Source of the DNA: an uncultured Pigmentiphaga sp.
GTDB lineage: Bacteria; Pseudomonadota; Gammaproteobacteria; Burkholderiales; Burkholderiaceae_B
Reading direction: 5' to 3'
DNA length: 64,000 nucleotides
Assembly: GCA_937891425.1 (NCBI GenBank)
Contig: CALAGD010000066.1
Location: forward strand, 1 to 64,000
Shown here: positions 61,326-64,000 of the stretch, piece after piece
Position numbering within the stretch: the stretch's first letter is position 1
Layout of the letters: the number at the start of each line of letters is the position of its first letter
Program-made: the position numbers and the translations under genes
Notes under the pieces: generated by a model
Database searches by the model: none
Told to the model about the DNA's origin: nothing
What the model saw: only the letters and a program-made list of their open reading frames with translations

Positions 61326-62960
61326 CTACTCCATGAGGAAGGGGTCGGCCTGTACGGGCGTCATGAACTGTGGTGGGCGGGTAAATGTGGCGTTCAGCAG
61401 CTGCTGGCTACGTTCCGCACGTTGCATGAGCGAGGCGTTGTCGCTTGTCACGATGGTCGGCGTCACGAAGATCGCCAGTTCGGTATCTTTCTCCTGCAGG
61501 CGGGTAGAGCGGAACAGGGTTCCCAGCAATGGAATGCTGCCCAGGCCCGGGACACTGTCGGTATCATGCACGGTTTCGCGTGACAGGAACCCGCTGATGA
61601 CGATCGTCTGGCCAGAGCGCACGTTGAACTCCGTGGCCGTGCGACGTGTGCGCAGTGCGGGGCCGCTCGGAGTATTGACAACGGGGTCCACCGCACTCAC
61701 TTCCACTTCGATGCGTGCGCGTACGGTGCCCGTGCGATCGATGCGCGGAGTGACGTCGAGCGTGACACCGTACGGCTTGAATACCGTAGAGGAATTGCCG
61801 TTGGCATCAATGGTCGTGTAGGGAAGTTCTCCTCCGGCGAGGAAGCTGGCGGTCGATCCGCTGCGCGCCATCAGTTGCGGCTGGGCCAGGAGCACGGCTT
61901 CGCCCTGCTGGGACAGCGCGTGCAGGCGTGCCGAAAGCAGCGCATTGATGCCGAGGTAGGCATTCAGGCCCGCTGCCGGGAATACGCCGGTGATGGGGCT
62001 TTCGCCGGGGCGTGCGGTCAGCGCCTGGCCGCGATAAGCATCCCATAGAGCACCCGTGTTGATGCCACCGGTGGTGGATGGATCCCAGCGTATTCCGAGC
62101 TCGCGCATGCGGGAGGTCGGCAGCTCCACTACCTGCACGTCGATGAGCACCATGCGGTCCCATCCGACGCGGCCGGTGAAGTCGATGATGTTGGGGTACC
62201 GTTGCGCCAGGTCGGCGATCCGTTCCTGATCGGCATCCGACAGGTCGTCGCCTTCGATGATGATCTTGTCGCCCACGACGGCACTGCGGGCATTGGGTAT
62301 GCGCTCGAGAAAGCGCGATAGCTCGTGTTGCAGGCGCCGTATTTCGTTGTGCACGACGCGAATGCGCAGGCTGCGGCTCTCGCCGTCGCGCGTCCAGATC
62401 ACAAGTGACACCGTGCCCGGAGTGCGCGCGAACACCACCACTTCCTTGTCGTCGGCTACTGCGGCATGCACGATCGAGCCATCGCCTACCGCGATGCGTG
62501 CCACATCGGGCGCCGGAAAGATGCGTGTCTCGCCCACGAACATCTCGATGTCGGCATAAGGTGCGTCCGCAGGTGGCGTGGTGGCCCATTGCCCCGGACC
62601 CGGGCCGATGGGCAAGGGTTCATCCAGCAGGGAAAACCCCAATGGCAGGTCAGTGGGCGGGAGCTGACGTGTCGTAGGATCCATCAGCGTGTCGTCAGCC
62701 ACACGTTGCGCGCCCGAAGCTGGAGGCGTTGCGGGCTCGGCCAGCCACTGGGAGGGCTGCCGTGCCTCCTGCCAGAAAGGGTAAACACCGGTGCCGCCAG
62801 CAGGCGTGCCAGCGGCCGCGGGGAAGGCTGCCCACGCCACGCATGCGGCGAAGCATGCGAGCGAGCCGGTCAGCCGGATGTCCAGCGGCCGAGGAGCCCT
62901 TGGCAGCTGCATGAGCGTGCGCTTCCCGTAAGCGGAATGGTGGAGCGTGCTTGCGGTCAT
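61326..62960 (-). CDS. rcpA: Tad/Flp pilus outer-membrane secretin (RcpA/CpaC)
   Basis: The 544-residue protein is a type II/III secretin: an N-terminal export segment, the pilus-type N domain (GETRIFPAPDVARIAVGDGSI), a BON-like region (VVGDKIIIEGDDLSD), and the secretin core with VLLAQPQLMARSGSTASFLAGGELP and FVTPTIV. It forms the outer-membrane ring for Flp pili. ATG 62960 has GAGG upstream; it starts 14 bases inside... that is, 13 bases before the end of the cpaB reading frame region ends at 62974. It is followed directly by tadA (4-base gap). Confidence 0.9.
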   Translation of the reverse strand: MTASTLHHSAYGKRTLMQLPRAPRPLDIRLTGSLACFAACVAWAAFPAAAGTPAGGTGVYPFWQEARQPSQWLAEPATPPASGAQRVADDTLMDPTTRQLPPTDLPLGFSLLDEPLPIGPGPGQWATTPPADAPYADIEMFVGETRIFPAPDVARIAVGDGSIVHAAVADDKEVVVFARTPGTVSLVIWTRDGESRSLRIRVVHNEIRRLQHELSRFLERIPNARSAVVGDKIIIEGDDLSDADQERIADLAQRYPNIIDFTGRVGWDRMVLIDVQVVELPTSRMRELGIRWDPSTTGGINTGALWDAYRGQALTARPGESPITGVFPAAGLNAYLGINALLSARLHALSQQGEAVLLAQPQLMARSGSTASFLAGGELPYTTIDANGNSSTVFKPYGVTLDVTPRIDRTGTVRARIEVEVSAVDPVVNTPSGPALRTRRTATEFNVRSGQTIVISGFLSRETVHDTDSVPGLGSIPLLGTLFRSTRLQEKDTELAIFVTPTIVTSDNASLMQRAERSQQLLNATFTRPPQFMTPVQADPFLME

Positions 62961-62973
62961 CTCGGCCTCGCTG

Positions 62974-63972
62974 TCAGCGGGTTGGCTCGGCAGGGGCAGC
63001 TGACCCGATGCTGATGGCGCGGGAAACATTTGCCTGCCCGCCCACCTGATGCTCGACGGGGAATCGGTGGGGATTTGACAAGACATTTGAAGACTGCATG
63101 AGCTGCGACAGGTCTGGTTCTACGAAAGGAGCCGGCCAGTCGTCCGGAGGAGTGACCATTTCGCCCAGCCTGGGAATCACCAGCGGGTATCGGTCACCGA
63201 ATATGACGGGTACGCCGGCGGGCGCAGCCGCTTCCTGTACACCGAGTAGAGTCGCCAGGTCGCCGTGCAGGGCGGACACTCGAGTGCTTTCGTCGTCAGC
63301 TCCGTGGCGCAGCATCGCAGCGATGGAGCCCTGCTGGCGGGCGGCGATGAGCTTGACGGCGTCTTCGGGGGATGCATCGAGCGTTACCGTGCCATAGCGT
63401 CCTTCCGAGAAGGTGTCGCCCGCAGCCTGTCGACCGGTAGCCAGCACCCGTACCCCGTGCAACAGGGGAGCAGTCACGCGCCGGCCGCGGTGGTCGAAAG
63501 TCACGAACAGGTCAACCACGTCCCCTGGTTCGAGCATGCCCGACAAGGAATTGATTTCATCGACAGGTATGGTGACTGCGCGTCGACCCGCACCCAGCTG
63601 AGCCGAGAATGGCTGTCTTTCCCGGAGATTCGCAAGATAGCCCCACAGAATGGGATCACCCCGGGCAATGGCGTGGGTGAGCACCAGGCCGGCAGCACGC
63701 TCGAAATCCTGAGGCATGAGCGCATCTTCGGAAATCCACTCGACGGGAATCCGGCGCACGGCCACGTTGTCGATGGAGATTTCGGTGCTTTCGGGGAGGT
63801 CGTGCGCCGCAACGACCACTTCGAGCATCGGCACGCGGCTTTCTTCAGCCAGCCGGTTGACGAAGGCATCGATATGGCGCTTTGCTGCCCAGGCGGCAAT
63901 GAGACCCAACAGAAGCGACGCGCCCAGCAATAGCCAGCGTGAGGTGAGGTGTGCGAGTCGGAGGCGCAACAT
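62974..63972 (-). CDS. cpaB: Flp pilus assembly protein CpaB (RcpC)
   Basis: The 332-residue protein has one N-terminal membrane helix (WLLLGASLLLGLIAAWAA) followed by a SAF-like domain (EVVVAAHDLPESTEISIDNVAVRRIP) and the CpaB/RcpC core (GRRAVTIPVDEINSLSGMLEPGDVVDLFVTF). It acts in the periplasm in Flp pilus biogenesis and secretin stability. It is the first complete gene of the Tad operon here. The prepilin (flp) and peptidase genes would be expected just right of the window. The secretin gene follows 13 bases later. Confidence 0.92.
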   Translation of the reverse strand: MLRLRLAHLTSRWLLLGASLLLGLIAAWAAKRHIDAFVNRLAEESRVPMLEVVVAAHDLPESTEISIDNVAVRRIPVEWISEDALMPQDFERAAGLVLTHAIARGDPILWGYLANLRERQPFSAQLGAGRRAVTIPVDEINSLSGMLEPGDVVDLFVTFDHRGRRVTAPLLHGVRVLATGRQAAGDTFSEGRYGTVTLDASPEDAVKLIAARQQGSIAAMLRHGADDESTRVSALHGDLATLLGVQEAAAPAGVPVIFGDRYPLVIPRLGEMVTPPDDWPAPFVEPDLSQLMQSSNVLSNPHRFPVEHQVGGQANVSRAISIGSAAPAEPTR

Positions 63973-64000
63973 GGTTACATCGGCAACGAGATGGCAGCGG

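Overview
The window is one GC-rich stretch, roughly 60-65% G+C by eye, of a betaproteobacterial chromosome, most likely Burkholderiales/Alcaligenaceae (Bordetella, Achromobacter or Pusillimonas relatives). This rests on three orphan Bug-type periplasmic binding proteins, the order purM / hda / HAD phosphatase / pcnB, the dapA-bamC pair, and several small aromatic-degradation clusters scattered among housekeeping genes. The organism call is inference; no rRNA gene is present.

Layout. 1-2,900: a decayed IS66 transposase end, tRNA-Arg(ACG) with its promoter and terminator, then an alpha/beta hydrolase and an MFS transporter. 2,980-10,260: an aromatic-degradation operon with a strong sigma70 promoter overlapped by a palindrome. 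It encodes a flavin reductase fused to a MarR-like domain, a class III (LigB-type) extradiol dioxygenase, a meta-cleavage hydrolase, a Bug protein, a second hydrolase-fold protein that has lost its whole catalytic triad, and a flavin-dependent oxygenase; a convergent MarR regulator closes it. 10,970-15,320: a chemoreceptor, small secreted proteins and a LysE exporter. 15,480-19,980: a chaperone island of three small heat-shock proteins, an unrecognised gene, and a second-type groES-groEL whose GroEL lacks the GGM tail, with sigma32-like promoters. 20,380-22,210: Bug protein plus cyclase-family hydrolase. 22,360-37,800: mainly housekeeping or stress genes (sodB, flavin reductase, ZIP transporter, 3-methyladenine glycosylase, pldA, nuclease, dapA, bamC, usp, esterase, darP, pmbA, glnS). 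38,000-41,160: a Rieske oxygenase, a Bug protein and a LuxR-type regulator. 41,580-44,780: recQ-rpoN. 44,950-51,800: homogentisate genes hmgA-fahA with a divergent LysR regulator, then a separate operon of MBL-fold protein, FAD hydroxylase and a small DUF2783 protein. 52,000-57,400: iclR, pcnB, HAD phosphatase, hda, purM, DUF192. 57,560-64,000: a Tad/Flp pilus operon (cpaB, secretin, FHA-tadA, tadB, tadC) running off the right edge.

How it fits together. Cluster 1 looks able to hydroxylate a phenol with a two-component flavin system, open the ring and hydrolyse the product, with a Bug protein for capture and MarR control; its substrate cannot be read from sequence. The 49-52 kb operon resembles a two-protein 3-hydroxyphenylacetate 6-hydroxylase that would feed homogentisate to HmgA and FahA next door. 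The most unusual observations are two enzyme-fold proteins with coordinated loss of active-site residues: the triad-less hydrolase at 7,174-8,010 and the MBL protein at 50,743-51,696, which lacks every second-site metal ligand.
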